Below are positions 51,498-60,738 of a DNA stretch of 64,000 bases, one piece after another (position 1 is the stretch's first letter; every line of letters starts with the position of its first letter). This DNA is from Lachnospiraceae bacterium. Lineage in GTDB: Bacteria > Bacillota > Clostridia > Lachnospirales > Lachnospiraceae. The stretch is from assembly GCA_017431515.1 (NCBI GenBank), contig JAFRKV010000038.1:1-64000 (forward strand). Direction: 5' to 3'. Made by a program: the position numbers and the translations under genes. Below the pieces are notes generated by a model. That model ran no database searches, was not told the origin of the DNA, and saw only the letters and a program-made list of their open reading frames with translations.

Positions 51498-53945
51498 TTA
51501 CATCTCCACTTCCACATTCACTTCTTTTTTGGAAGCGTCGAAAGGGATGGTGTTGCCGGAAACTTCTGCACCGTCAACGATCATCTTCTTAACACCTTTT
51601 TCGGAGCCGTTTTCGTTCTTGACTGTGATATGGTAGGTCACACCGCGGAATTCGCGCTTCGCTGTGAAGCCCTTCAACGTGGAGGGGAGACACGGATCGA
51701 TCGTGAGCCCGTCGTAATCCGGACGGATGCCGAGGATGTACTGGGAAACATCTAAGAACGTCCATGCAGCAGTACCGGTGAGCCAGCTGTTTTTCGCCTC
51801 GCCGAAGTTCGCCGCATCCTTGCCGGCGATCATCTGAGAGTATACATAGGGCTCGGTGCGATGGATCTCGCTGATGTCCTCGATGTAAGCCGGACAGGTA
51901 CGTGTGTATACCTGCCATGCGCGGTTGCCTCTGCCGACCACGGTCTCTGCGATCGAGATCCACGGATTGTTGTGGCAGAAGATGCCGGCATTCTCTTTGT
52001 ATCCGGGCGGATAGGAGCTGATCTCGCCAAGTTCCACATGATATTTCCGGTAAGGCGGCTGCAGCAGAACGATGCCGTATTTCGTATCGAGATGTTTCTC
52101 GACGGATTCCATGGCCTTCAGGCAGTTGCCCTCTTTAAGACCGATCTCTGCGATGACGCAGAAGCCTTGGGGCTCGATGAAGATCTGGCCTTCTTCGCAT
52201 TCCTTGGAACCGATCTTGTGCTTGTAGTGGTCATACGCGCGCAGATACCATTCGCCGTCCCACCCTGCGGAGAGAACGGTTTCTTCCATCTTATGGATCT
52301 CGGTCTCTGCAGCTGCTGCTTCTTCATCCAGACCGCGATGCTTTAAGATCTGCACCCAGTCTTTGCCGTATTTCACATACATGCCGGCGATGAAGACAGA
52401 CTCTGCATTTGGGCCTTCAGAGGGGCCGAAAGTCTGAAAGGACTCGCCCGGCTCTTCGGAGAAGCAGTTTAAGTTCAGACAGTCATTCCAGTCCGCACGT
52501 CCAATCAGCGGGAGGTTGTGCGGGCCGAGGTGTGTCGTAATATAGTTGAAGGATCTCCGCAGATGCTCCATGAAGTCAGCGGCATTGTTCGGGTCGCTGT
52601 CCCAGGGAGTCTTTTCGTCGAGAATCGTGTAGTCGCCGGTTTCTTTGATATAGGCAGCAGTTCCTGCGATGAGCCACAGCGGATCATCGTTGAAGCCGGA
52701 ACCGATATCGGAGTTGCCCTTCTTGGTCAGCGGCTGATACTGATGATAAGCCGAGCCATCCGGGAACTGGGTGGATGCAATGTCAATGAGACGCTGTCTT
52801 GCGCGGTCCGGGATCAGATGCACGAAGCCCAAAAGATCCTGGCAGGAATCACGGAAGCCCATGCCGCGTCCGATACCGGATTCATAATAGGAAGCCGAAC
52901 GGGACATATTGAAGGTGACCATACACTGATACTGATGCCAGATGTTCACCATGCGGTCCAGTTTTTCTTCATCTGATTTGATGGTGAAGTGGGAAAGCAG
53001 GCCGTTCCAGTGGTCTTTTAACGCGGCAAAGGCTGCATCTGCTTTCTCCGTGGTGTCATAGCGCTTGCGCATGGCATCGGCGCGCTTCCAGTTGACTTTT
53101 CCGTCCTCCGGACGTCCGTCCCATTTTTCGTCACGGGGATTTTCGATATAACCGAGGACGAAGATAAAGGTCTTTTCTTCGCCGGCTCCGAGGGTGACCT
53201 TGAGGTGATGAGAGCCGATGGGATGCCAGCCGCTTGCCACGGAGTTTTTGGAAGTGCCGGAGAAGACGACCTCCGGATGTCCGTTGTCGCTGTAGCTGCC
53301 GAGGAAGCTGTCCTGATCGGTGTCAAAGCCTTCCACGGGCGCATTCACGGCGTAGACGGCGAAATGGTTGCGGCGTTCGCGGTATTCTGTCTTATGGAAG
53401 ATCTCCTGGCCATTGTCATGAATCTCTACTTCGCCGGTGCTGTAGTTTCGCTGGAAGTTGGTCATGTCGTCCATGGCGTTCCACAGACAGAACTCTACAT
53501 AAGAAAAGACATCCACGGTCTTTTCGGAAGAGTCATCGTTCTTTAAGGAAAGTTTATTGATCTCGCAGGTGTCGCCGATGGGCACGAAAGCGGTCATCGT
53601 TGCGGTGAGATTGTTTTTCTTTCCGATAAAAGTGGTGTAGCCCATGCCATGATGGCACTCGTAAGCGTCCAGATCTGTCTTGACAGGCATCCAGCCGGGA
53701 TTCCAGATCGTGTCGCCATCCTTAATATAATAGTAATGTCCGTTGGAGTCCTGGGGCACATTATTATAACGATAACGGGTCAGGCGAAGAAGCTTGGCGT
53801 CACGGTAGAAGCTGTAGCCGCCGCCGGTGTTGCTGATCAGGGAAAAGAAGTCTTCGCAGCCGAGGTAGTTGATCCAGGGCAGCGGCGTCTTGGGGGAAGT
53901 GATAACGTATTCCTTTGCGGTATCATCGAAATAACCGAATTTCAT
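51498..53945 (-). CDS. Cellobiose phosphorylase (GH94)
   Basis: An 815-residue cytosolic enzyme that splits cellobiose with phosphate into glucose-1-phosphate and glucose. It has the GH94 layout: N-terminal beta-sandwich ([33 protein letters not shown]), linker, alpha6/alpha6 barrel and C-terminal beta domain. The catalytic acid Asp is in [11 protein letters not shown], and [15 protein letters not shown] and [16 protein letters not shown] are family segments. Length matches cellobiose phosphorylases rather than longer cellodextrin or cyclic-glucan enzymes. The ATG follows AAGGAGGATCC. It is divergent from a LacI-type regulator with an operator-like site in its leader. Confidence 0.92.
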   Translation of the reverse strand: MKFGYFDDTAKEYVITSPKTPLPWINYLGCEDFFSLISNTGGGYSFYRDAKLLRLTRYRYNNVPQDSNGHYYYIKDGDTIWNPGWMPVKTDLDAYECHHGMGYTTFIGKKNNLTATMTAFVPIGDTCEINKLSLKNDDSSEKTVDVFSYVEFCLWNAMDDMTNFQRNYSTGEVEIHDNGQEIFHKTEYRERRNHFAVYAVNAPVEGFDTDQDSFLGSYSDNGHPEVVFSGTSKNSVASGWHPIGSHHLKVTLGAGEEKTFIFVLGYIENPRDEKWDGRPEDGKVNWKRADAMRKRYDTTEKADAAFAALKDHWNGLLSHFTIKSDEEKLDRMVNIWHQYQCMVTFNMSRSASYYESGIGRGMGFRDSCQDLLGFVHLIPDRARQRLIDIASTQFPDGSAYHQYQPLTKKGNSDIGSGFNDDPLWLIAGTAAYIKETGDYTILDEKTPWDSDPNNAADFMEHLRRSFNYITTHLGPHNLPLIGRADWNDCLNLNCFSEEPGESFQTFGPSEGPNAESVFIAGMYVKYGKDWVQILKHRGLDEEAAAAETEIHKMEETVLSAGWDGEWYLRAYDHYKHKIGSKECEEGQIFIEPQGFCVIAEIGLKEGNCLKAMESVEKHLDTKYGIVLLQPPYRKYHVELGEISSYPPGYKENAGIFCHNNPWISIAETVVGRGNRAWQVYTRTCPAYIEDISEIHRTEPYVYSQMIAGKDAANFGEAKNSWLTGTAAWTFLDVSQYILGIRPDYDGLTIDPCLPSTLKGFTAKREFRGVTYHITVKNENGSEKGVKKMIVDGAEVSGNTIPFDASKKEVNVEVEM

Positions 53946-53973
53946 AAAGCGGATCCTCCTTAAATGGTATAGG

Positions 53974-53987
53974 CGAAAACGATTAAG
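53974..53987. promoter_or_regulatory. LacI-type operator copy 1
   Basis: CGAAAACGATTAAG, identical to the copy at 54148-54161. It lies in the leader of the cellobiose phosphorylase gene, about 15-28 nt after the predicted start, where bound repressor would block transcription. Confidence 0.7.
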
Positions 53988-54008
53988 GAGTCGCGATACT
54001 TAATATAG

Positions 54009-54037
54009 AGTATACGTGCTGATTTTTTAAATTGCAA
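54009..54037 (-). promoter_or_regulatory. Cellobiose phosphorylase promoter
   Basis: On the minus strand, TTGCAA (54037-54032) and TATACT (54014-54009) are exactly 17 bp apart. The predicted start is near 54002. Confidence 0.75.
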
Positions 54038-54111
54038 GGAAAATGCTCTGTACAATATGCACAAAAACAAGAGGACCAAAACAGAAGTTTTGACGAATTG
54101 ATAAAAAGGGG

Positions 54112-54140
54112 TTGCATTTTACGGAGGGGAGTGGTATCTT
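54112..54140 (+). promoter_or_regulatory. LacI-type regulator promoter
   Basis: TTGCAT (54112-54117) and TATCTT (54135-54140) are 17 bp apart. The predicted start is near 54147, directly at operator copy 2, implying autorepression. Confidence 0.7.
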
Positions 54141-54147
54141 GTAAACA

Positions 54148-54161
54148 CGAAAACGATTAAG
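54148..54161. promoter_or_regulatory. LacI-type operator copy 2
   Basis: CGAAAACGATTAAG, the second identical 14-mer, at the start point of the regulator gene. The core AAACGATT resembles LacI/CcpA-family half-sites around a central CG. Confidence 0.7.
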
Positions 54162-54208
54162 TGAGTTTGCGAAACAGGATTCGCAAGCACGAAAAGGCAA
54201 CGAAACCG

Positions 54209-55228
54209 ATGGCATCTCTCAAAGATATCGCAAAAAAATGCGGCGTATCAGTCGCTACAGTCAGTAAAGCGCTGAATGACCAAAGTGATATCGGAAAGGA
54301 AACGAAGGAAAAGGTTCAAAAGACTGCGCAACAGATGGGATACTTTCCGAATGCGGCGGCCAGGGCGTTGAAGACACATAAGTCCTATAATATCGGAGTT
54401 CTTTTTAAGGACGAGGCAGGCAGCGGATTGACCCACGAATATTTTTCGGGCGTACTTAACGCTTTTAAGGAAGAAGCGGAGTCTCAGGGTTATGATATTT
54501 CCTTTATCAACAACCGTTTCGAAAAGAGAGAACTGTCCTACACTGAACATTGCAAGTATCGTAATTTCGAAGGCGTCGTGATCGTCTGTGCGGATTGGAA
54601 TGATCCGGCGGTGATCGAACTGCTCAACAGTCCGATCCCGAAGACCACCGTCGATTATGTACACCAGAGTTGTCCGGCAGTGAGCTCCAATAACATTCAG
54701 GGGATCGAAGAGCTGCTCCGGTACGTGTACCGGAAAGGACATCGCAGGATCGCTTATATTCACGGAGAGGATTTTTCCTACGTTACCAAAGAACGAGTAA
54801 CGACCTTCCGTAAGACAGCAGAGGAGTTAGGACTTCGCATCCCGGATGAATACATCCGGACAGCGGAATATCTGAAGATCGAAGGAGCCGCGAAAGCGAC
54901 GGAAGCGTTGCTGGATCTCTCAGAACCGCCGACCTGCATCTTTTATCCCGATGACACAGCTCTGATCGGCGGACGCAATGTGATCCGGGAAAGACACCTT
55001 CGGATTCCGGATGACATTTCGATTGTTGGATATGACGGGACCAGGATGTCGCAGCTGCTCTCACCGAGACTGACGACGATCCGACAGGATACGGATCTGA
55101 TCGGGGTCGAGGCGGCGCGGAGGCTCATCAGCCTCATTGAAAAACCGAAAACAACTCTCGTTGAGAGAGTCGTTATAGGAGGAACTCTGATACCGGGTGA
55201 ATCGGTGAAAGAGGTAACTCCGAACTAA
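54209..55228 (+). CDS. LacI-family transcriptional regulator
   Basis: A 339-residue repressor. The N-terminal helix-turn-helix reads SLKDIAKKCGVSVATVSKALN, then the hinge helix PNAAARALKTHKS and a periplasmic-binding-protein-like sugar domain (YNIGVLFKDEAGSGLTHEYF; DISIVGYDGT). The likely effector is cellobiose or a related beta-glucoside, judging by the flanking phosphorylase and importer (inference). ATG 54209 begins the conserved HTH; the frame upstream to 54161 lies over the operator. The ribosome site AAAAGG is rather distant. Confidence 0.9.
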   Translation: MASLKDIAKKCGVSVATVSKALNDQSDIGKETKEKVQKTAQQMGYFPNAAARALKTHKSYNIGVLFKDEAGSGLTHEYFSGVLNAFKEEAESQGYDISFINNRFEKRELSYTEHCKYRNFEGVVIVCADWNDPAVIELLNSPIPKTTVDYVHQSCPAVSSNNIQGIEELLRYVYRKGHRRIAYIHGEDFSYVTKERVTTFRKTAEELGLRIPDEYIRTAEYLKIEGAAKATEALLDLSEPPTCIFYPDDTALIGGRNVIRERHLRIPDDISIVGYDGTRMSQLLSPRLTTIRQDTDLIGVEAARRLISLIEKPKTTLVERVVIGGTLIPGESVKEVTPN

Positions 55229-55261
55229 AAACTTTTCTCAATATTAAAGGAGGAGAAACGA

Positions 55262-56692
55262 ATGAAAAAGAAAGTTATCAGTGCACTTCTGTGTGCAGCG
55301 GTAGCAGGCTCCATGCTTGCAGGCTGCGGTGCACAGCAGGCAGCAGCTCCGGCAGCAGAGCCTGCAGCAGCTCCTGCAGCGACCGAGGCAGCAGCTCCGG
55401 CAGCAGAGCCGGCAGCGACCGAAGAGGCAGCTGCAGAAGAAGCAGCTCCGGCTGGTGATGAGGGCAAGGTTCTCAACATCTACTGCTGGAACGAGGAGTT
55501 CAAGAGCCGTATCACCGACCACTATCCGGGTTATGAGGAAGTGGACGGCACTCACGGCAAGATGGGCGATGTAGACGTTGTTTGGAACATCACTCCGTCT
55601 GATGACAATGCTTACCAGAACAACCTGGATGAGACGCTCCTGAAGCAGGAAAGCGCTGCAGCAGACGACAAGATCGACCTGTTCCTGGTTGAGGCTGACT
55701 ATGCATTGAAGTATGTTGATACTGATTATGCAATGGCTCTGAAGGATCTTGGCATCACTGATGCAGATGTATCCGATCAGTATGAGTACACCCAGAAGAT
55801 CGTTACCGACAGCAACGGCAACCTGAAAGGTTCTTCCTGGCAGGCATGCTCCGCTGGTCTGATCTACAACCGCGAGGCTGCAAAAGAGATCATCGGTTCC
55901 GACGATCCGGCTGACGTACAGGCAGCAGTTGCTGACTGGAGCAAGTACAAAGAGACCGCAGCTAAGGCAGCTGAAAAAGGTTACACGATGTGCTCCGTAA
56001 ACGATACTTATCGTACCTACAGCAACAACGTATCCGGCAAGTGGGTACAGGACGGCAAGATCGTCATTGACCCGAACATGGAGAACTGGGTAAACGACTC
56101 TATGGAACTTGTTGAGAAGAAGGCTGAGAACACCTACGATCTGTGGGGCGATGACTGGGCAAAGGGCAAGAAGCCGGAAGGCAAGATCTTCTGCTACTTC
56201 GGACCCGCTTGGTTCTTCAACTTCTGTCTTGACGCTGACCAGGACGGCACGATTGCTAACCAGGGCGGCTGGGGCTTCTGCGAAGGACCGCAGGCTTACT
56301 ACTGGGGTGGTACCTGGATCTGCGCAGCAACAGGTACTGACAATGCTTCCCTCGTAAAGGACATCATCCTTACCATGACCACCGACAAGGCTGTTCTGAA
56401 AGAGATCGCTACGGCTGACGCTGACTGCGTAAACAGCAAGAGCGTACTGGCTGACCTTGCAGGATCTGATGATGGTAACCTTGATCTTCTCGGCGGACAG
56501 AATCCGTACGCAGAGCTGGCTAAGGGCGCAGAGGGCATCGACCTCTCCAACCTTTCCCCGTACGATCAGGGCTGCAACGAAGAGTTCCAGGCTTCCATGA
56601 AGAACTACTTCGAAGGCAACGCTTCCAAGGACGATGCACTGGCACAGTTCTACAAAGCAGTTGAGGAGAAATATACGGGGCTTAGCCACTAA
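55262..56692 (+). CDS. ABC sugar importer substrate-binding lipoprotein
   Basis: A 476-residue family 1-type extracellular solute-binding protein, lipid-anchored at the lipobox SMLAGC (Cys near residue 21). A linker of about 45 residues made of Ala, Pro, Glu and Thr follows, then the binding domain starting LNIYCWNEEFKSRI. It probably delivers cellobiose or another oligosaccharide to the two permeases encoded next (context inference). Codon use is strongly biased, as for a highly expressed gene. The ATG follows AAAGGAGGAGAAACG, 33 bp after the regulator. A hairpin after the gene should reduce permease expression. Confidence 0.92.
   Translation: MKKKVISALLCAAVAGSMLAGCGAQQAAAPAAEPAAAPAATEAAAPAAEPAATEEAAAEEAAPAGDEGKVLNIYCWNEEFKSRITDHYPGYEEVDGTHGKMGDVDVVWNITPSDDNAYQNNLDETLLKQESAAADDKIDLFLVEADYALKYVDTDYAMALKDLGITDADVSDQYEYTQKIVTDSNGNLKGSSWQACSAGLIYNREAAKEIIGSDDPADVQAAVADWSKYKETAAKAAEKGYTMCSVNDTYRTYSNNVSGKWVQDGKIVIDPNMENWVNDSMELVEKKAENTYDLWGDDWAKGKKPEGKIFCYFGPAWFFNFCLDADQDGTIANQGGWGFCEGPQAYYWGGTWICAATGTDNASLVKDIILTMTTDKAVLKEIATADADCVNSKSVLADLAGSDDGNLDLLGGQNPYAELAKGAEGIDLSNLSPYDQGCNEEFQASMKNYFEGNASKDDALAQFYKAVEEKYTGLSH
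55339..55410 (+). repeat. 24-bp direct repeat in the lipoprotein linker
   Basis: The same 24 bases occur at 55339-55362 and 55387-55410, 48 bp (16 codons) apart, inside the Ala/Pro/Glu linker of the solute-binding protein. Shorter partial copies surround them. Such repeats can change linker length by slippage or recombination. Confidence 0.8.
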
Positions 56693-56722
56693 TTAATCAC
56701 GAAGTTTCGACAAAAGAGATAT

Positions 56723-56753
56723 GGGGCTGTCACACTGGCAGCCCCACTCTTTT
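56723..56753 (+). terminator. Leaky terminator between solute-binding and permease genes
   Basis: GGGGCTG (56723-56729) pairs with CAGCCCC (56739-56745) around a 9-nt loop; ACTCTTTT follows. Such sites commonly keep the binding protein in excess of the permeases. Confidence 0.6.
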
Positions 56754-56784
56754 CTAAAATGGATTTCGATCAGAGGGATAGCTT

Positions 56785-57696
56785 ATGAAAAAAAGAAGCA
56801 ACGTCGTAAAATATAATAGATGGGGTTACATCTTTCTGATCCCGTTCGTTGTAGTTTACGTTATCTTTCAGCTTGTGCCGCTTGTTACAACGGTCGGCAA
56901 CAGTTTTTTTGAGAATTACCGTTCGGGTTTGATGCAGGTCGGACCGAACTGGATCGGGCTTGAGAATTATAAATCCATTTTCTCGACGCCTGACTTGTGG
57001 CAGTATTTCGGGAATACCATGATCATGTGGGTCATGGGCTTTGTGCCGCAGATCCTGATTTCACTTCTGCTTGGCGCATGGTTTTCTGACCCGACACTGA
57101 GGCTGAAATGCCAGCGGTTTTTCAAAACCGTGATTTATCTTCCGAATCTGATCATGGCAGCAGCATTTGCCATGTTGTTCTTTACATTATTTGCGGACAC
57201 CGGCCCGATCAACTCCATCCTGATGCAGATTGGTGTGCTGGATGCACCGTATAGCTTTATGAACCATGTATGGAGCGTGCGTACCCTTGTGGCGTTGATG
57301 AACCTCCTGATGTGGTTTGGTAACACGACGATCCTCTTGATGGCCGGCATGATGGGAATTGACCCGTCGCTGTTTGAAGCCGCTTCCGTGGACGGCGCGA
57401 CGGCAACCCAGACCTTTTTCAAGATCACGCTGCCTTTGCTGCGGCCGATCCTGATCTACGTGATGATCACTTCCCTGATCGGCGGTCTGCAGATGTTCGA
57501 TGTGCCGCAGATCCTGACAAGCGGTACCGGCGATCCGATGCGTTCTTCCATGACGCTGATCATGTACCTGAACAAGCATCTGTACAGCCACAACTATGGT
57601 ATCGGTGGTGCGCTTTCCGTGTTCCTGTTCGTCATTACCGGTATCCTGAGTCTGGTGATCTTCCGGTTTACGGATAACCGGAAAGCGATTAAGTGA
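56785..57696 (+). CDS. ABC sugar importer permease (MalF-like)
   Basis: A 303-residue membrane protein with six segments. The EAA loop that contacts the ATPase reads EAASVDGATATQTFFKITLPLLRP. The N-terminal YIFLIPFVVVYVIFQLVPL is typical of family 1 sugar permeases. It pairs with the next gene; no ATPase gene is in the window, so a shared MsiK/MsmK-type ATPase encoded elsewhere is expected. The ATG follows GAGGGATAGCTT. Confidence 0.93.
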   Translation: MKKRSNVVKYNRWGYIFLIPFVVVYVIFQLVPLVTTVGNSFFENYRSGLMQVGPNWIGLENYKSIFSTPDLWQYFGNTMIMWVMGFVPQILISLLLGAWFSDPTLRLKCQRFFKTVIYLPNLIMAAAFAMLFFTLFADTGPINSILMQIGVLDAPYSFMNHVWSVRTLVALMNLLMWFGNTTILLMAGMMGIDPSLFEAASVDGATATQTFFKITLPLLRPILIYVMITSLIGGLQMFDVPQILTSGTGDPMRSSMTLIMYLNKHLYSHNYGIGGALSVFLFVITGILSLVIFRFTDNRKAIK

Positions 57697-57713
57697 GAAA
57701 GGAGGAAAATCTT

Positions 57714-58562
57714 ATGGAAGAGAAGAAAGGCGTAAGTATTGGCTTAAGAAGAGTCATCGCATATATCGTTCTGATCCTGATTTCCTTCTTCTGCCTGATC
57801 TGGTTTTATATTTTGATCATCAATGCGACACGTTCCAATTCGGAACTGTCCAGCGGATTTACACCGGTCCCCAGCACGCATCTGGTTGAAAACTGGACGA
57901 ATCTGGTGAAAGGAACGCTGCCGATCGTAAACGGTATGATTAACTCCGTCCTCATCGCAGCGCTGACCGCATTACTGTGTGTGTATTTTTCGACCATGAC
58001 CGCGTATGCGATTCATGCGTACGAGTTCAAAGCGAAAAAAGCGATGTTCACCTTTATCCTGGCAGTCATGATGATCCCGACGCAGGTGACGGTGCTTGGT
58101 TTCCTGCAGCTGATCGACAAGATGCATATGACGGACACCTTCTGGCCCCTCATCCTGCCTTCGATCGCGGCGCCCATTACCTTCTTCTACTTGAAGCAGT
58201 ACATGGATTCCACGCTTTCGATCTCCCTTGTGGAGGCAGCCCGGATTGACGGCGCAGGAGAGTTCAGGATCTTTAATACCATCGTGCTTCCCCTGATGAA
58301 GCCCGCGATTGCGGTACAGGCGATCTTCACCTTCGTGACCAGTTGGAACAATTACTTCGTTCCCGCACTGGTGATCCAGTCGGATAAGAAGAAGACCCTC
58401 CCGATCCTGATCGCGCAGCTTCGTTCAGCAGACTGGCTGAAGTTTGATATGGGGCAGGTGTATGTGATGATCGCATTCTCCATTTTCCCGGTCATCATCG
58501 TTTATCTGCTGCTTTCCAAATACATTGTCGGCGGCGTTGCCTTGGGCGGTGTAAAGGAATAA
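57714..58562 (+). CDS. ABC sugar importer permease (MalG-like)
   Basis: A 282-residue membrane protein with six segments and the EAA loop EAARIDGAGEFRIFNTIVLPLMKP. It is the second half of the heterodimeric sugar channel. ATG 57714 follows AAAGGAGGAAAATCTT; a GTG at 57693 overlaps the previous stop but lacks its own site. A strong terminator follows, closing the importer operon. Confidence 0.93.
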   Translation: MEEKKGVSIGLRRVIAYIVLILISFFCLIWFYILIINATRSNSELSSGFTPVPSTHLVENWTNLVKGTLPIVNGMINSVLIAALTALLCVYFSTMTAYAIHAYEFKAKKAMFTFILAVMMIPTQVTVLGFLQLIDKMHMTDTFWPLILPSIAAPITFFYLKQYMDSTLSISLVEAARIDGAGEFRIFNTIVLPLMKPAIAVQAIFTFVTSWNNYFVPALVIQSDKKKTLPILIAQLRSADWLKFDMGQVYVMIAFSIFPVIIVYLLLSKYIVGGVALGGVKE

Positions 58563-58584
58563 TTGAGAAATTAAAATTACATTT

Positions 58585-58619
58585 AAAAACCGGATCCATC
58601 GTAACGGATCCGGTTTTTT
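58585..58619 (+). terminator. Terminator after the sugar importer operon
   Basis: AAAAACCGGATCC (58585-58597) pairs with GGATCCGGTTTTT (58606-58618) around an 8-nt loop, with six Ts to 58619. Confidence 0.9.
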
Positions 58620-58639
58620 CTTTCTGAAAAGGAGCGTCT

Positions 58640-59341
58640 ATGAATTCGTTGACAGCACAGATCCAAAAAGAACTGTTTGCGATGCAGGATAGAAAGTATC
58701 GGGATTTCCAGGCAAAGCTGCTCCCGACCATAGAGCCTGATTCCGTGATCGGCGTGCGGACGCCGGCGCTGCGGAAATATGCAAAGGAGCTGATGAAGGA
58801 AAACGAAGTACAGCCTTTTTTGGAAGCGCTGCCTCACCAATATTTTGACGAGAACCAGCTCCATGCGTTTTTGCTGTCTTCTGTGAAGGATTTTGACTTG
58901 TGCATCGCAGAAGTGCGGAGATTTCTTCCTTATGTGGACAATTGGGCGACCTGCGACCAGATGTCTCCAAAAGTATTCCAGAAGCACAGAGAGGAACTGT
59001 TGCCATCCATCCGGGAATGGATCGCTTCCGGTGAGACCTACACCGTGCGGTTCGGGATCGGGATGCTGATGCAGCATTTTTTGGAGGAAGCGTATGATCC
59101 GGTTTATCCGGAGATGGTGACGGCTGTCCGGTCGGAGGAATACTATGTGAATATGATGATCGCCTGGTACTTTGCGACGGCGCTGGCAAAGCAATATGCG
59201 TCGATCCTGCCATACATCGAGGAACGGCGGTTGGAGCCATGGACGCATAACAAAGCGATCCAGAAGGCCGTGGAGAGCTATCGGATCACGCCGGAACAGA
59301 AAACCTATCTGAAGACCCTGAAGATCAAGCATCAGAAATAG
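58640..59341 (+). CDS. DNA alkylation repair protein (AlkD-like)
   Basis: A 233-residue all-helical HEAT-repeat protein of the AlkD/AlkC class of DNA glycosylases, which remove bulky or positively charged alkylated bases. The start shows the conserved GVRTPALRKYAKEL. VDNWATCDQM contains the Trp/Asp of the active cleft, and RFGIGMLMQHF and WYFATALAKQ are later helices. The ATG follows AAAAGGAGCG. Confidence 0.9.
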   Translation: MNSLTAQIQKELFAMQDRKYRDFQAKLLPTIEPDSVIGVRTPALRKYAKELMKENEVQPFLEALPHQYFDENQLHAFLLSSVKDFDLCIAEVRRFLPYVDNWATCDQMSPKVFQKHREELLPSIREWIASGETYTVRFGIGMLMQHFLEEAYDPVYPEMVTAVRSEEYYVNMMIAWYFATALAKQYASILPYIEERRLEPWTHNKAIQKAVESYRITPEQKTYLKTLKIKHQK

Positions 59342-59345
59342 AAAA

Positions 59346-59370
59346 AGAGAACGGAGCGTATCCGTTCTCT
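59346..59370. terminator. Terminator serving the HD-GYP gene
   Basis: AGAGAACGGA (59346-59355) pairs perfectly with TCCGTTCTCT (59361-59370) around GCGTA. On the minus strand the stem is followed by a T tract, so it ends the HD-GYP-like transcript; on the plus strand Ts are few. Confidence 0.75.
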
Positions 59371-59386
59371 TGCTGCTTTCGGATCT

Positions 59387-60628
59387 TTATGGCTTCAGGA
59401 GATCCCGGTAAGAAACCGGTTCCTCGGAGGAGTCGCCGCTTTCGCCGGATGCGGACTTTCTCCCGGCTGCTTCCTGGCTCCGCGCTCTCGCGCGGCGGAA
59501 CTTCTCCAAAGTGCGGTTCAGGTTTTCGTCGCTCTGGAACTGCTTCAACGTCTCCTCGTCGATGTGGATCCGGTTGTCCATGGTCTTCATGGTGTCGAGT
59601 ATCTGAATGTCTTTTGATATTTTCGGATCGGAAAGATCCAGCATTTTGTTGTTGGAAAATAAAAGTACCACGGGCGCTTGGAAATTCAGGGGATTCTCTT
59701 CCACGACCAGGGCTTTTTCTCCATTGGAAAGATCCACACTGCAGCCGGCGGGCAGAAGCTTGATGGCCTGTACCAGCGCATTTACCGCCGCAGGTTCGTA
59801 CTTTTCCGCATGGCGTTTTAAGTGGCGGATCGCGGAAACCTCGGAGACAGGAGATTCTTCCATATTCATGGCGGTCATCCGGTCGTAGGTATCGGCGACG
59901 CGGAGGATCTTGGTGCCGGGAAGAAGCCGTGCGTTGGTGGATTTGGCGTCTTCATCTCCGGTCAGAACCATCTGCTGGATGATCTCCAGAGCACCGGGCG
60001 GAAAGAGGTCAGAGAACCGCTCTTCGGAGAGCTTGTCCAGACCTTTTTTCTTGCTGGTGCGCAGCATATCCAGCTCATATTGTGTGAATTGTTTGTGTTT
60101 ATTTAAAATCTGCTGCTGATCCAGAAAAAGATAGCCGATATTATAAAGGAGCGCCGCTGTGATCACGCGGAACTGCTCGTTATAGGAAAAACCCAGCTGA
60201 TTGCTGATCATCGCGGCAAGGATCCCGGTGTTAACGGACTGTTTGTAAACGTAATCCGAGGTGGAGCGGATCGACTGTGCGAAATTGATCTTGTGATCCA
60301 CGCCGCCGTATTTCCGCAGAATGCTCTGGGCAAGGACACCGATGTCCTGCACCTCCTGATTGGTCAGGATCTGCATCATAATATCGCGGATCTGGAAGAC
60401 AGACACAGTCTGGAACTGCTCAAAGTCGAGATCGTCCTGACTGAGTGGCGGAAGCGGCTCGGCGGGCTCTAAGATATAGAGGCCGATCAGGTTGAATTTC
60501 GCGATACTGTTGATTCCTTTGACGGTCAGCTTGGTGTCGCGGTCATAGAGCATGACGCCGATCTTGTTGTAGATCGGCTTTGCAAGCCGCATCCCGGGTT
60601 TTAGTTTGGAAATCTCTATGAACTGCAC
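59387..60628 (-). CDS. Degenerate HD-GYP domain protein
   Basis: A 413-residue protein with an N-terminal domain typical of HD-GYP proteins (ISKLKPGMRLAKPIYNKIGVML) and a central HD-GYP-like fold (~125-290). The metal-binding positions are changed: the usual HDIGK reads YNIGY in AALLYNIGYLFL, the first helix His is Gln (VYKQSVNTGILAAMI), and no HHE or GYP motif is found, although KILRVADTYDRMTA is kept. It is thus probably not a c-di-GMP phosphodiesterase but a binding or scaffold protein. The C-terminal 40 residues are charged and low complexity. Start GTG 60628 follows GGAGGTTTAGC. The mRNA leader holds a long stem-loop. Confidence 0.8.
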   Translation of the reverse strand: MQFIEISKLKPGMRLAKPIYNKIGVMLYDRDTKLTVKGINSIAKFNLIGLYILEPAEPLPPLSQDDLDFEQFQTVSVFQIRDIMMQILTNQEVQDIGVLAQSILRKYGGVDHKINFAQSIRSTSDYVYKQSVNTGILAAMISNQLGFSYNEQFRVITAALLYNIGYLFLDQQQILNKHKQFTQYELDMLRTSKKKGLDKLSEERFSDLFPPGALEIIQQMVLTGDEDAKSTNARLLPGTKILRVADTYDRMTAMNMEESPVSEVSAIRHLKRHAEKYEPAAVNALVQAIKLLPAGCSVDLSNGEKALVVEENPLNFQAPVVLLFSNNKMLDLSDPKISKDIQILDTMKTMDNRIHIDEETLKQFQSDENLNRTLEKFRRARARSQEAAGRKSASGESGDSSEEPVSYRDLLKP

Positions 60629-60653
60629 GCTAAACCTCCGAAAGAAGAGATAG

Positions 60654-60688
60654 TACGATTCGCAGCCCCCCAAAGGCTGTGAATCGTA
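60654..60688 (-). promoter_or_regulatory. Stem-loop in the HD-GYP gene leader
   Basis: Bases 60654-60667 and 60675-60688 pair over 14 positions with a single mismatch and a 7-nt loop. It lies between the predicted transcription start (~60703) and the GTG start, so it is in the leader mRNA. No terminator T tract follows. Confidence 0.6.
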
Positions 60689-60709
60689 ACGAAATACTCA
60701 TACACAAAC

Positions 60710-60738
60710 AGTATATCATGTTTGACGTAATTACACAA
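60710..60738 (-). promoter_or_regulatory. HD-GYP gene promoter
   Basis: On the minus strand, TTGTGT (60738-60733) and TATACT (60715-60710) are exactly 17 bp apart. Its -35 lies inside the spacer of the divergent plus-strand promoter. Confidence 0.65.

Noticed and set aside
55330-55460. Repeated GCAGCAGCTCC-type units considered as a CRISPR-like array
   Set aside because: Units are short, in frame and encode an Ala/Pro/Glu linker; there are no unique spacers and no cas genes.
55244-56689. 481-codon open frame antisense to the solute-binding protein gene
   Set aside because: Arises from the strong codon bias of the plus-strand gene. The apparent hydrophobic Cys/Ser-rich tail is the reverse of the Ala/Pro/Glu linker.
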